From NCBI GenBank assembly GCA_963823675.1, contig CAWGMT010000010.1, forward strand, positions 62,001-126,000: 64,000 nucleotides of DNA, written 5' to 3'. This document shows positions 17,304 to 27,949 of this stretch, in pieces. The position numbers were made by a program, and so were the translations under genes. This stretch comes from CAWGMT01 sp963823675 (GTDB taxonomy: Bacteria > Planctomycetota > Planctomycetia > Isosphaerales > Isosphaeraceae). Below the pieces are notes generated by a model. That model ran no database searches, was not told the DNA's origin, and saw nothing but the letters and a program-made list of their open reading frames with translations. How positions within the stretch are numbered: position 1 is the first letter of the stretch; each line of letters opens with the position of its first letter.

Positions 17304-18436
17304 GCAAGGCACCGAAGAAAGCTCCGCGGAAAACCGCTGGCAGGCCCGCCGCCGCCGCGATGCCGTCCGACGCTGACCTCGACGCGGTCTTGCGGCTGAT
17401 CGACGATGCTCGCACGCGAGCGCTGAGCGCCGCCAACACTGCGTTGATCGACCTCTACTGGACGCTCGGCGAGTACATCGGCCGCCGGATCGAAGCCGAG
17501 GGTTGGGGACAGGGCACGGTGAAAGCCCTGGCAGAGCGCATTGCCAAGCGGCGTCCGAACGCGAGGGGCTTTTCGGCCCCGAATCTCTGGCGGATGCGGC
17601 AGTTCTACGAGACTTATCGCGGCCAGCCAAAACTCTCACCACTGCTGAGAGAATTGTCCTGGACCCACAACCTGCTCATCATCGGTAAATGCAAACGCGA
17701 GGAGGAACGTGAGTTCTACCTCCGGCTTGCACACGCCCAGAAATGGCATAGCCGGGACCTGGAACGGCAGATCAACGGGGCCTTCTTCGAGCGCACCGTC
17801 CTGTCGCCGACAAAACTCTCAGCACCGCTGAGAGAATTGCACCCCGATGCCGCCGCCGTCTTCAAAGATGCTTATCTCGTTGAGTTCGTTGACCTTCCGC
17901 CCAGGCATTCCGAGGCCGACTTGCAGCGTGGCCTGGTCGAGCAGCTCAAGCAATTCCTGCTTGAACTGGGCCGCGACTTCTGCTTCGTCGGCAGCCAGTA
18001 CCCGGTCCAGGTCGGCGGGAGGGATTTCGCGCTCGACCTGCTCTTCTTTAACCGGGCACTCAACGCTCTCGTTGCCTTCGAGCTGAAAGTGACCGAGTTC
18101 GAGCCCGAGCATCTTGGAAAGCTACAGTTCTACCTGGAAGCCCTCGACCGGGACGTGAAGAAGCCGCACGAGCAGCCGTCGATCGGCGTGCTCCTCTGCG
18201 CCACCAAGAACAACGAGGTCGTCGAATATGCCCTGAGCCGGGCCATGTCGCCCGCCCTCGTCGCCGAATACCAGACGCGGCTACCGGACAAGAAGCTGCT
18301 CCAGGCCAAGCTGCACGAGTTTTACGCGTTGGCGGAATCGGAGGCGGAGGCTGACATTCAAGACGAGATTGTGCCACGGCCCGTGGCAGGATTGCCTGCC
18401 GTTGCCAGGAAGCCAAAGGTCCGCAAGAAATCGTGA
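17300..18436 (+). CDS. YhcG/DUF1016 family PDDEXK nuclease
   Basis: 378 residues from the ATG at 17300 (GAGGA upstream). The N-terminal DUF1016_N part has LYWTLGEYIGRRI, GFSAPNLWRMRQFY and LSWTHNLLIIGK. The C-terminal nuclease domain has Asp246 in FALDLLFF and Glu261/Lys263 in AFELKV, the PD-(D/E)xK triad, then the helix FEPEHLGKLQFYLEALD. Members often sit in defence islands or beside restriction-modification genes, but their target is not well defined. Two short hairpin-forming stretches at 17631-17650 and 17815-17835 repeat each other inside the gene (KLSPLLREL / KLSAPLREL), which is normal for the family. Confidence 0.9.
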   Translation: MSKAPKKAPRKTAGRPAAAAMPSDADLDAVLRLIDDARTRALSAANTALIDLYWTLGEYIGRRIEAEGWGQGTVKALAERIAKRRPNARGFSAPNLWRMRQFYETYRGQPKLSPLLRELSWTHNLLIIGKCKREEEREFYLRLAHAQKWHSRDLERQINGAFFERTVLSPTKLSAPLRELHPDAAAVFKDAYLVEFVDLPPRHSEADLQRGLVEQLKQFLLELGRDFCFVGSQYPVQVGGRDFALDLLFFNRALNALVAFELKVTEFEPEHLGKLQFYLEALDRDVKKPHEQPSIGVLLCATKNNEVVEYALSRAMSPALVAEYQTRLPDKKLLQAKLHEFYALAESEAEADIQDEIVPRPVAGLPAVARKPKVRKKS

Positions 18437-18519
18437 CAGGGCGCTGCGCAACAGCCCCGGCGATCAGCCTGTTCGACGACGAGGCCGTCGATCTTGCGAT
18501 TTGTAGCGAAGAACGTTGA
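18433..18519 (+). CDS. 28-residue ORF overlapping the end of the YhcG-like gene
   Basis: GTG at 18433 overlaps the upstream stop (GTGA) and opens a 28-codon frame containing AISLFDDEAVDLAI. It may be translated by coupling or be the start of a lost downstream gene. No family recognised. Confidence 0.25.
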   Translation: MTGRCATAPAISLFDDEAVDLAICSEER

Positions 18520-18744
18520 GCGAATGGCTCCCGAGAAGCAAAGTGGTGGGCAGCAAAGATTTCGCCTCTGGACTGTAATCTTGCCCGATAAATTGCACCT
18601 TTTCTTTCAGGCTTTTTTGCACCCTCGGAGCTTCGCGGACCGGGGCTGCCTCGGGCACGGTGCAAATTACCCCTTAACGATTTCGCTGGGAACGAGTATG
18701 GAAAATAATCTGCTTTATGTCCCTACCTCTCATCCGGTAAGATC
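18520..18744. other. intergenic, no gene seen
   Basis: About 225 bp between the YhcG-like gene region and the truncated integrase. No coding frame of note or clear terminator. The last ~80 bp before 18745 are AT-rich and could hold the integrase promoter. Confidence 0.4.
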
Positions 18745-19749
18745 ATGCTTATAGAATCCATCCCTTCACCCATCAATGAGACGAATTCCGATCTCCCGGC
18801 CATACCGCCGGCCGCAGCGCCCCGCCCTCCCCTGGTGCCCGAGGCCAGCGACTTCCTCGACGGCGAGGCCCCGACCGCCGACAAAATCGCCGTCTTCCTG
18901 GCCCACGCCCTGGAGGCCACCGGCCACAGCGCCACGGCCATCACCGCGGCCCTGGGCCCCTGGGTCTGCGACGCCCTGCTGTCCAACCACTCGGTCAAGG
19001 CGTACCACCGCGACCTGACCGACTTCTTCCGCCACATGCAGGCCCAGGGCGTCGCCCCCCTGGAGGTCACCGCCGATCACGTCAAGCTCTACAAGCACGC
19101 CCTGCTCGAAGCCGGCATGGCGACGGCCACGGTCGCCCGGCGCTTGTCGGTGCTCCGTGGCGCCTATGAGCAGCTCGCCGCCAAGGGGCTGATCTCCTGG
19201 GAGACCGCCCAGGACATCGCCGCCATCAAGGCCGCCGACGTCGAGAAGAATTCCACCCCCTCGCTGACCCAGCGGCAGGCCGTCGCCCTGCTCGAAGCCA
19301 TCCCGACCGATACCCTCCAGGGCCTGCGCGACCTGGCGATGATGAGCGTGTTCTTCCTCACCGGCTGCCGGGTCTCGGCCGTGACGAACGCCTGCGTCGG
19401 GCACCTGGAGACCGACGGCGTCGAGCATTACCTGCACGTCACCGAGAAGCGGAACAAGAAGCGGCGGAAGATCCTCCTCGACGCCGCCCGGCCGGTCCTG
19501 GCCTATGTCGAGCGCGCCGGCATCCGCGAGGACCGGGAAGGCCCCCTCTTCCGCCCCATGACGCCGGACGCGTCGCGGCTGATCCGCCGGCATCTCGACC
19601 GCAAGACGCCGTGGCGGCTGGTCAAGAAATACTGCCGCGCCGCCGGGATCGACCCGGAGCGGCTGGGCAGCCGCGGCATCGGCATCCATAAAAACATGTA
19701 CAGTCAAAACAATCACCAATCCATTGTTGGTCTGCATATAGAAGTATAA
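18745..19749 (+). pseudogene. tyrosine recombinase/integrase, 3'-truncated
   Basis: Residues 1-~316 are a phage-type integrase: N-terminal SAM-like DNA-binding domain (VKAYHRDLTDFFRHMQ), then the catalytic domain with the first arginine in TGCRVSAV and KRNKKRRKILL. The sequence matches relatives up to RGIGIH, where the HxLRxT box and the nucleophile tyrosine should follow, but at 19691 it changes abruptly to AT-rich unrelated DNA and the frame ends 18 codons later. Two of the catalytic residues and the tyrosine are lost, so it is inactive. Confidence 0.85.
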
Positions 19750-20176
19750 TAAATTCACGTTGACCTTTAAGCGTCGCCTGGCTATAAGGATGGAGCTCGA
19801 AGTAGACAGACTGCCCCTCGTCCTCTGTACCTGTTGCCACGATTGTCTTCTTGGGCGGCAACACGCTGAAATGAACTTCAGAAGATTTATCGCTAGAGTG
19901 TTCATCCGACGAGCTTGCTGATCCGTTTACTCCAATCCCAACATCAAAAACCTTGAAGCCGACCTGTGCTCCTTCTTGCAAAGAAGTCACTTTAGCTGTT
20001 CGTTCGTTGAGCTTCTCCCCTACTGTATACGGAGCAGAAAGTTCCGATCCAAGTTGGTTCTTGGGCAGAAAATCAGCGACTTCGAGAGACTTACCAAACT
20101 TAAATCTATAATTTATATTAGTTATTATATAGTCATATGTTTTTATATTGGCTGAAATTGGGATACGAACTTGCAT
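19622..20176 (-). CDS. unidentified protein, 3' end truncated at the integrase junction
   Basis: The first ~150 residues (from ATG 20176) form a plausible soluble beta-rich protein with YDYIITNINYRFKFGKSLEV, a Ser/Asp-rich linker and SVYFELHPYSQATLKGQREF. I do not recognise the family. Base composition is clearly lower in GC than the neighbours, suggesting transfer. From about 19700 the frame reads antisense to the integrase and is Cys/Arg-rich noise, so the natural C-terminus was replaced when the two broken genes were joined. Confidence 0.5.
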   Translation of the reverse strand: MQVRIPISANIKTYDYIITNINYRFKFGKSLEVADFLPKNQLGSELSAPYTVGEKLNERTAKVTSLQEGAQVGFKVFDVGIGVNGSASSSDEHSSDKSSEVHFSVLPPKKTIVATGTEDEGQSVYFELHPYSQATLKGQREFIILLYADQQWIGDCFDCTCFYGCRCRGCPAAPGRSRRRGSIS

Positions 20177-20229
20177 AATCCGTCGGCCAGGGTTGGCGGA
20201 GGCATATTCACTAAATGGCCTTGCGCGAA

Positions 20230-21392
20230 GTTGGGACGTTTAGTTAAAGGAGAGACTCCAAGCACTTAGGTCGTGTAGGCAAACACACCAGTGAAAGGAG
20301 TCCCTCCTTGTTTCGAGCGAGAGTCGTTTGTGTGTGGCAGAAGATGTCGCAATCCTAGCGGAAGGAACTTCGGAGGCTCGCGATGCGTGCGCAGGACGCC
20401 GGCATGCGATGTCGTTGTAAGTCGGTGCTCGCCCTCGTTCAGGGCAAGACCCCCACCATGATTGCTCAGGGCGGTCTCTGCGCGAAGTCCCAAGTGTACC
20501 GCATCGCCGAGCGGTTCATCACCAAGGGTTTGGCCGGACTCGCCGATCGGCGTGAAGACAACGGCGAGCGAAAGATCACTCCCGTTGACGAGCGTGAGCT
20601 GCTCAGTCTCGTCGAGCAGTTGCCGCAGAAGTTTGGCTACAGGCGACCGACGTGGACCCAGGAACTGTTGATCTTGGTCTTGGCCGAACGGGTCGAAATC
20701 TCGATCAGCGTTTCCGCCATGAGCCGGCTCCTTCGCCGGTCGGGAATCGGGCTGAGGCGGCCCAAGCCGATCGTTGGTTGCCCTTGGAAGAAGGCGCGTA
20801 GGATTCGTCGATTGCGGACGATCCAGCGATTGGTCGAGAATCTTCCCGCCGACGAGGTCGTGCTGTACGTCGATGAAGTTGACATCCACCTCAACCCCAA
20901 GATCGGACCGGACTGGACCAAGCGCGGCCGACAGAAGAGGGTGTTGACTCCCGGATGTAACGAGAAGCGCTATCTCGCCGGCGCCTGGAATCCCAAGACG
21001 CGCCGGCTCATTTATGTCGAAGGCGAGCGGAAGACCAGCCTGCTATTCCTGGAACTGCTCCACGCGTTGGTCACGAAAGTCTATCCAAACGCCAAGCGGA
21101 TTCATCTCATCCTCGACAACTACGGTATCCACGACAGTTTGCAAGTGCGGTTGGAGTTGAAGTCGGCCGCGGCCGAGAGGTTGGAGCTCCATTTCTTGCC
21201 GCCATACTGCCCGGACCATAATCGGATCGAACGCATCTGGAAGGACCTGCACGACAACGTCACCCGCAACCACCGCTGCAAGAAGATGGACGAACTGATG
21301 ACCGAAGTACGGAGCTATCTCGCAGCTCGAAACCGACGTGGTTGCCACGCTTACGCACGCACGAAAGTCGCATGACCCGAAGCGTCCCAAAA
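20230..21392 (+). mobile_element. IS630-family insertion sequence
   Basis: About 1.16 kb carrying one intact transposase. Candidate ends are the inverted TTGGGACGTTT (20231-20241) and its near reverse complement AAGCGTCCCAA (21380-21390). IS630 elements duplicate a TA target; I could not place a clean TA on both sides, so the exact borders are approximate. It lies between two broken integrase genes. Confidence 0.7.
20383..21375 (+). CDS. IS630-family transposase
   Basis: 330 residues, full length. The N-terminal half holds two helix-turn-helix-like segments (CAKSQVYRIAERFITKGL; ISVSAMSRLLRRSGIGLRR). The DDE catalytic triad is intact: Asp164 in LYVDEVDIH, Asp245 in LILDNYGIH and Glu283 in DHNRIERIWKDLH. 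This is the pattern of IS630/Tc1-mariner relatives. It appears able to act. Confidence 0.92.
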   Translation: MRAQDAGMRCRCKSVLALVQGKTPTMIAQGGLCAKSQVYRIAERFITKGLAGLADRREDNGERKITPVDERELLSLVEQLPQKFGYRRPTWTQELLILVLAERVEISISVSAMSRLLRRSGIGLRRPKPIVGCPWKKARRIRRLRTIQRLVENLPADEVVLYVDEVDIHLNPKIGPDWTKRGRQKRVLTPGCNEKRYLAGAWNPKTRRLIYVEGERKTSLLFLELLHALVTKVYPNAKRIHLILDNYGIHDSLQVRLELKSAAAERLELHFLPPYCPDHNRIERIWKDLHDNVTRNHRCKKMDELMTEVRSYLAARNRRGCHAYARTKVA

Positions 21393-21570
21393 TTCGGCAA
21401 AGCTATTTAGGGGGTCCCAGCACCTGTCGTCGATTGAAAAAAGTGGGAGCGATCTGCCGGTGGTTGCACTGCATGTCCTTACCAGTTTCTCGGCGGAGGA
21501 CCTCCATCCGGCCAGAAGGGGATGGACCCGGCCGCCGATATAATGTCTCGGGTTGCCCGAATCGAAGTAG

Positions 21571-22170
21571 TCACAGCCGGATCTTCTCGACCTCGTCGAG
21601 CGTGATCTGGTCGCTGGATCGGTCGTAAAGGTTTGTCGTCCCTGGAGATGCGTAGGATGCCATCTGCTGGGCCTACTCCAGTGTACCCTTATGCTCCAGG
21701 TAATTGGTGATGCCGGTGGCTCGGAAGCTCCGGCAGCCGATCCGGGTCTTGATGTTCGCCAGTATAGCGCTGCGTCGGATCATTCGCCAGACGTCGGCGG
21801 TGGACAACGGTTTGCGGCTCAGCGTTCCCGTGGTGTGCGGCGCGGAGCGGAAGAGGGGGCCTTTGGCGTCGGAGGCGATCCCGGCAGCCTGGACGTACGC
21901 GTCGATATACGTCTCCTGGGTATGGTGGGCCGGCATCGCGTGTTCCTTGCCGCCTTTCTCACGCAGCCGGAGCCAGGACCGCTTTCCTTGCGTGAAATAG
22001 TCCTCGCCGGTCATAGCGACAACGGCTCCCACGCGGGCGAAGGTGAAAAACATTGCGCCGATCAGCGCAAGGTCGCGCAGCCCGACGACGTCCGGCTCGC
22101 GGATCTCGTTGCCATCCTGATTGATACCAATCACACGCTCGCTGGGGATGCCGTCGAGAGAGCGACAAGA
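21571..22170 (-). pseudogene. XerC-like tyrosine integrase with in-frame stop, 5' truncated
   Basis: On the minus strand the frame gives SLDGIPSERVIGI, VGLRDLALIGAMFFTFARVGA (catalytic Arg), LREKGGKEHAMPAHH, FRATGITNYLEHKGTLE, then a TAG at the position of a Lys codon. The same frame continues with AQQMASYASPGTTNLYDRSS (catalytic Tyr) to a TGA at 21571. The catalytic core of a site-specific integrase is therefore all present but interrupted, and the N-terminal DNA-binding half is missing upstream of 22170. Confidence 0.8.
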
Positions 22171-22373
22171 TCACACCCAAAATGCTCGCGATGTTGAATC
22201 GAAGATTGCGCATGTTATGATCGCCCCGCGTTGACCGCCTCCGACCCGTGCCACGACTCGATCATGCCACCGGTGGCAGTCGGTTTCGAGGGCCGTTTTG
22301 GCAAACGATAGGCTGCCTGTCGAGTGCATCACGGTCGGGCGCCCAGCGAATTCTCGTCGTCGTCCCTGCGGGG

Positions 22374-23690
22374 CGAAATTGTGTAGTTCCACTCTGGGCA
22401 CGTTTCGTGCTCGCTTAAGGCGAGCCGCTCCATCTGCCTCTTTGTCACTTTTTCTCGCGGAGGAAAGACGCCTTCCACCAAAAATGCTTCCACTGTCAGG
22501 CCAGTTCGCGTATCCGTCCCGCGGATGTATCCGAGGATCAGATCCAGACTCGCCAACGGCTTGCCCGCCCAATTCGTGCTGATGTGGCTGAACAAGCGGC
22601 GCTCAACCGGATTGTATTTCGAGCACCGGGGAGGATAATGGCAGACTGTGACTGTCAATCCCAAGCCGTCGCAGAGTTCCGTTTGGAGTCGATGCTTCCA
22701 CGCTCGACAACGGCGCCCGTTGCTTCCCCCACCGTCGGCTAGAATGAGCAGGCTCGTCGCGTCCGGATAGGCATCCCGTCCCGCGTTGAGCCACCACTCC
22801 TTCACTGCCTTTACAGCAAACGCGGGGTGTCTCCCGATGTGCCAACCCAGACGTACCCCTTGTTCTTCCACACATCGTAGACCCCGTAAGGCGTGGCTAC
22901 ACACTCGGCCATGCTTGCATATGTACAATCGCTTACCTCGATCGGCTCCTTGCACCACGTCCTCCCGTTCGCCTTAAAGTTGCCCACGAGCTCTTTCTTC
23001 TTGGCGTCTATGCTGATAACTGGGTTGCCCGCCGCAAGGAATGTCGCCTTCTTCGAAGCGATATAGCTAAATTGTTCATCGCGCTTGGGAGAGTGGGCAG
23101 TCGAGGCCCGTTTCTTGACGTTAACCTTCATGGAATAACCCATCTTCTTGAGTAAGCCGCAGAGGGTGTGGTAGTTGACTGTGTAGCCCATCTGCTCGAG
23201 AGTCTTGCTGAGATTCCGGCTGCTGACTCGCACCCATTTCCTGTCGATTATCGGATCACCGGCCGTTTCGTCCTCAAGCAAGCGTTCCAGGACGCTTCTG
23301 ATGTCGGGGTAAGTCCCTTCGATACCTTTCCTGCCAGGGCGACCTTGACCGCGCTCCACCGGCCTTCCTTCGAGCAAGGCGGCTAGGTCGTCGAGCCCCC
23401 TCCGCAGAGTTTCAGAGCGTAGCCCTGTGATTAAGGAAACTAATGTGAAGCCCGCCCACCCATCCGAATCGACTCGATCGCAGCATAAAGTCGCCGTTGC
23501 TCGTGGGATAACTGATTCATCAGCAGATTCATCCGTTGGTGGTGTTCCCTGTCGGGGTGGTTGACCTGCATCCGGCAGCGAGAACATCCACACTGGTGGA
23601 TTCTTGAAGTCGGCATTCGATTCTCCCCATCTCGGTACTGGCACTACACTGAGCAAACGAAAAGCTCTCCGATGTAGTGTGCCAGCCAAT
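22374..23690 (-). pseudogene. ISAzo13-family transposase, frameshifted
   Basis: Minus-strand pieces in three frames reconstruct one ISAzo13-type transposase: HPDREHHQRMNLLMNQL, then SHEQRRLYAAIESIRMGG (frame A); LRRGLDDLAALLEG, SSRNLSKTLEQMGYTVNYH, NPVISIDAKKKELVGNFKA, YGVYDVWKNKGYVWVGTS (frame B, to ~22825); AFAVKAVKEWWLNAG, LLILADGGGSNG, CHYPPRCSKYNPVERRLFSH, CPEWNYTISP (frame C). DDE acidic residues can be seen in IDAKKK, ADGGGSN and NPVERR, but at least two frameshifts break the gene. Confidence 0.8.
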
Positions 23691-23874
23691 TTGCACATGT
23701 GGCAAGTTAGTGAACCGCCTCCTCATGATTTCATCGCCCCATGGCAATCGCCACTCGTGCTACGTTCCAGCCATTCCGTGGAAAGCCGTAGGTTTCGAGA
23801 GGCGTTGCCATGATCATCTCGCTCCTCGATCTGATCGCTGTCCAGGCTCCAACCTCAATCCAAGGTGCGCAACC

Positions 23875-23968
23875 ATGAGAATCAAGGCGATGCTGCTCGC
23901 CATCTTCTCTATTGGCATGCCGCTCGTCATCGCCGCCCAGGCCGGGCTAGAAGTTACCGCCTCCGACT
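23875..23968 (+). pseudogene. signal-peptide start of a lost secreted protein
   Basis: ATG at 23875 encodes MRIKAMLLAIFSIGMPLVIA followed by AQAG, a good Sec signal peptide with cleavage site. After ~30 codons the sequence enters repeat R1 at 23965. The mature protein is gone. Confidence 0.5.
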
Positions 23969-24296
23969 GGCTAGGACAGGCAGATTGCTGGCCTGGGGGG
24001 CAACGCCCGAGCGGTACCAACCTCTTGGGTCGGTTGCGAGCGGCTCACGAAACGCGCGAATCGGTCGCGATCGCCGAATGGGCTCAGAATTCTCGGATTC
24101 CGCGCAGAGCAACGTCGCCAGAGGTTCGCTTTGTCCATGGCGCAGGGAATCAGCCGCTCTGGGCCCGAATCGGGTTCCGATCGGGACTTCGTGCCGCTTA
24201 CGTTGCTGGGCATCCGCCCAGGTTCGGCACGCGGCGCAGGCCCAGACGCTGGGCAACTACTCTGAGTCGCTGCCGACTGGCTGCGAAGAAGCGACC
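23965..24296 (+). repeat. dispersed repeat R1, copy 2
   Basis: Full-length copy of the ~330-bp element at 10584 (starts GACTGGCTAGGACAGG, ends in GAAGAAGCG), differing by scattered substitutions and small indels. It truncates the signal-peptide ORF. The CTGGGC-ATCC-GCCCAG hairpin is conserved exactly. Confidence 0.8.
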
Positions 24297-24401
24297 CAAC
24301 AGACGGCCCTTGCTCAGGTTTTCCAGCCGTGCTTGCCAGGTCTCGGCCGTCGTCCCGATTAAAGATGTCCGACCCGGACACCGCGATGCCAGAGGCGCCG
24401 T

Positions 24402-27400
24402 CTAATCTACCGGCGGCACGCCGGTGATCGGCCCGGCCATGGCATCTTCATAATCGGCCACGACGGCGGGATCAAGCTCCTCGACCGGGATCTCGGATTC
24501 CGGTTGCGCCCCGGGCTCGAGCAAGATCGTCAGGTCACCAATGTCGCCCGCGATTTGGCCTACGAGATCCAAGCGACGTCGCGGGTCCAGGCATTTGTTC
24601 TTGGAAGAAAGGCGATAGGCGGGTTGTGCGAGGTCCTTGGGGAAGGCGATCCAAACGTAGACGATCCCGTCCGGTAAGCCACGGATCTGGAACCGTCCTT
24701 GCTCATCGACGTCCGACGAGAGGTCGCCTGCCGCGACAGGGCATTGGGCCCAGACGGTAGCGCCGCCAGCAAGTTTCTTGCCATCGCTCAAGACCACTCG
24801 TCCAGCGAGCGAATGGCCCTTACGAATCACGAGATCGCCCAGGTCGAGAGTCTTGCCGTCTTGACCGGATCGAACGCGCTTCTGGCCGAGTGTGCCATTT
24901 TCTGGCAGGCTTCCCAGCGCGGCGTACACCCAGAGTTCACGGTCGGCCAGCACGTGCGGGAATCGGATCAATCCCCGTTCGTCGGTAACCGCTCGAAGGT
25001 CGTCGCTGGGAAGGTTGTGCCCTTCTTCTGCGTAGCGAAGTCCGAGCGTCACGCCCGGGATCGTCTTCCCTGCTCGGACCACGCGGCCGGTGACGGCGAC
25101 GCCTGGAGTGAGCTTGAGCGGCGGCGAGATAGGGCCGGGCGCGATCATGATGTGGTCGTCGTCGGGCTGATTCGCCGTTCGAGAGCGCATCGATGCGTCG
25201 ATACCGAACGTCCTTGTGGCCTGCCCCTCGGCTTCGACCTCGAGTTCGAACCGATACTCGATGTCCTCAGCCGTGAGCTTGAACTGGCCGTCTGGACTGG
25301 TCGTCACGCTCTTCTCGCGTATCCCGGAACCGACGGGCGAGAGCTTGGCCCCGCTGACCGGTCTTCCATCGAGATCGACGACCGTGCCGCTGACGACCAC
25401 GGGCCCTTTCGCTGTCAGTGGCTCTGTCCGCAAGTCAACGGACTTCGTGGCTCGCGACCTCGGCATCCCGAGGCGGTCCTCGAGCGCCCAGGCGAAAGCC
25501 GCGGATGACAGAAAGTTGGCGCCCTGGCGATCTTGATGGCCATCGTCAAGGTCGCAGAGTTCATAGTCGTCGTCGTGGAGAACCAGGCTTCCTTTCTGAT
25601 CGGATGTTAAATCCGCGTGAAATCCTCCAAAACCACGATCTCGCGCTGCGACGACTAGCTTTCCGTTCGTGTCGATCACCATGACCGTGGGGTAGTGGAC
25701 AACCTCAAAGTTGTCGAAGGAACGCCCGGACGCGAAGACGCCCGGTGACAGCCTGTAACGACCGGTCCCTTTACCGACTTGCGGCCGATCGAACAGGAGA
25801 TGGAACGGAAGCTGGTCGACGCGCAACTTGTCCCGAATCGCCGTCGCGGCCTTGTTGAAGGCCGCTAAAGAGGTGACTGAAGCGTCGTGCAGGGCCAGGA
25901 TTTCCAGCGGCTGCTTCTGGAAGCGTCTCCGAAGCTCGGACAAAAGCTCGAACCAGTCCGGCTTCTCCCCTGGCAGGTCCGTGCAGAACATGAGGACGAC
26001 GACTTTCCCCCGGAAGTCAGCCAGTTTCACCGGCTTGCCGCTCGGGTCAACGGCCTCAATTTCTGGGGCCAATTTCCCCAGGTGTTTGACCCAGGCCAAG
26101 GTCTCGAGGTGAATATCGGGGAGTTCGAGCGGGCCGTCGCCGGCAGGCACGACGAAGTCTACCAGACGCATGGTCGTTTCGGAGAGGAACCGGATCCGGT
26201 AGCGTCCCTCCGGCAAGAGAGCTTTGAACCCGCGCCCTTCAGGAGGGGCGGCGCCGGCGGCCCACACTTGCTCCGTCGGCCATTCCGCCCACTTCGGGGC
26301 GTGATCCTGGACATAATCGAAATCGGCGGCGTCTAGCCGGTTTTCACCGATTGAGTAGAGCTCCCATTGCAGGAGAAGTTCTGGGTGATCGATGGGTGTT
26401 TCGATGACGCGGGCGTGTACATCACGAACTCGCTTCACGGTCATCTCGACGGGCTGTTTCGGGTCGCCCACCCTGACAACTCTAACCGCGCGGTGCGAGA
26501 AATCCCGTGAGGCGGCGTGAAGAGTCACCGAATAACCCTTGCGTATTTTCAACTCGACGGCGAACTGTCCGTCGGCGGCCGTCCGGTAGGCCTTACCGCC
26601 GGGCGATTGCCACTGCGACATGTAAGGACGACCGTTGGAGACTCGAACTTCGAAAGGAGCAACAACCGGTGTTGGGCGAGTGGCCTGTTGATCGCGGTAA
26701 TTCACGGTCCGACCGGTGTATTCTGAGGCATCGTGGCGCCTGATGTCGTGCGGATGGATCGGCTGCCATTTCCCCCGCCCGTTGTGGAGCTCGAAGTACT
26801 TTCCGAGCACGCCAGGGGGAACGACGCTGCCATGATCGTCGCGAAACGGCTCCTGGCGCTCGCGGATGTGCTCGCTCCGGACCGGCCTCCAGACGTCGTC
26901 GCGTATGCAGACTTGCCCGCCGACCCACGCCTGGGCCACGGGCCGGCCCAGCTCATCACGAACGACACCGCGCACGGGGACACTGATTTCCTCGTCCGGA
27001 TCGAGCGGTTCCTGAGGGGCGGGCGCCGGTTGCGGCTTTTCCAGCGGGGGCGCGGCGTTCACCGCGACTACGGGGGGAGACGCCAGAGGCTCTTTCTGGC
27101 CCCACGTAGCCGCAACCGTGACCAGGATCGCCGCGCAGGCGAGTGCGCCCAAGGCGACCTTCAGTTTGGTCAAGATCATCGCCCGCAGAACCTCCTCGGC
27201 GAAAGCGGCCGCCGCCCCGGAGCCTTTTGCCTGAGTGAACTGCATCGCCAGTCGGACGGTCGCCTCGGCCCAGGCCTTCGGAGCAGGCGAAAAATGTTGA
27301 GCCCCCGATCCGGCGTCCGGCAAAACTGCCGAGAGCTCGAAGCCCCGCTTCGTCAGCCGCGATTTCAGCTTCGCCCGGCCTCGCGCCAGCCGGCTTTGAA

Positions 27401-27949
27401 TGGTCCCGACCGGGCAACGGAGCTGGGCGGCGGCTTGCTCCTGGGTCAAACCTTCGAGGTAGCAGAGCACCAGGGGCTCGCGGAAAGAAGCGGGCAAGCG
27501 GCCCAGCTCATCGTGCAGCTCGGTGTAACGATCGGGGCTCTCGCCGGCTCCGATTTCATTTTGGACCACAAGTCTGGCCACCATGGTTTCCGCCCCTCGT
27601 CGTTCGCGTAAACGGCGCCGCGCGCGTTGGCCAGCCGCACCCTGGCCGCTACCCGCAACGCCACTCCGTGTAGCCAACTCGCCACCGACTCGCGCCGCCC
27701 GATCGAGCTAGCCCGTCGGGCAAGCACGAGAAACGTGGCCTGCGAGGCATCCTGGGCGTCGTGCTCGTCGCCCAGCGCTTGGCGGCAGACACGCAAGACC
27801 ATCGAGCCATGCCGGTCGACCAGGGCCGCGAAAGCGGCCGCGGCTTCTTCGCCCCGCCCGTCAACGAACCGCTCGAGCAACTGGCCGTCGATCAGTCCCG
27901 CGGCCGTGCCCGCATGGAACAGGGTTTCGATCTGCTTGAGAGGATTCAT
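24402..27949 (-). CDS. ECF sigma factor with large membrane-anchored extension (one frameshift)
   Basis: The start ATG is at 27949. Residues to ~105 are sigma-70 region 2 (FVDGRGEEAAAAFAALVDRH, DAQDASQATFLVLARR). Near 27630 the reading frame changes; the second frame continues with ELHDELGRLPASFREPLVL, TQEQAAAQLRCPVGTIQSRL (region 4), then a transmembrane helix (LKVALGALACAAILVTVAAT). A ~900-residue outside part follows: a regulatory-like domain, a thioredoxin/AhpC-like domain without a CxxC (VDPSGKPVKLADFRGKVVVL), and three or more carboxypeptidase-regulatory-like Ig folds (VSGTVVDLDGRPVSGAKL; GVAVTGRVVRAG; SLAGRVVLSDGKKLAGG). Sigma factors fused to extracytoplasmic domains occur in planctomycetes. 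The frameshift may be real or a base error. Confidence 0.8.

Noticed and set aside
18766..19905. 379-codon minus-strand frame opposite the integrase
   Set aside because: Antisense to clear integrase coding sequence; Gly/Asp/Val-rich composition typical of a shadow.
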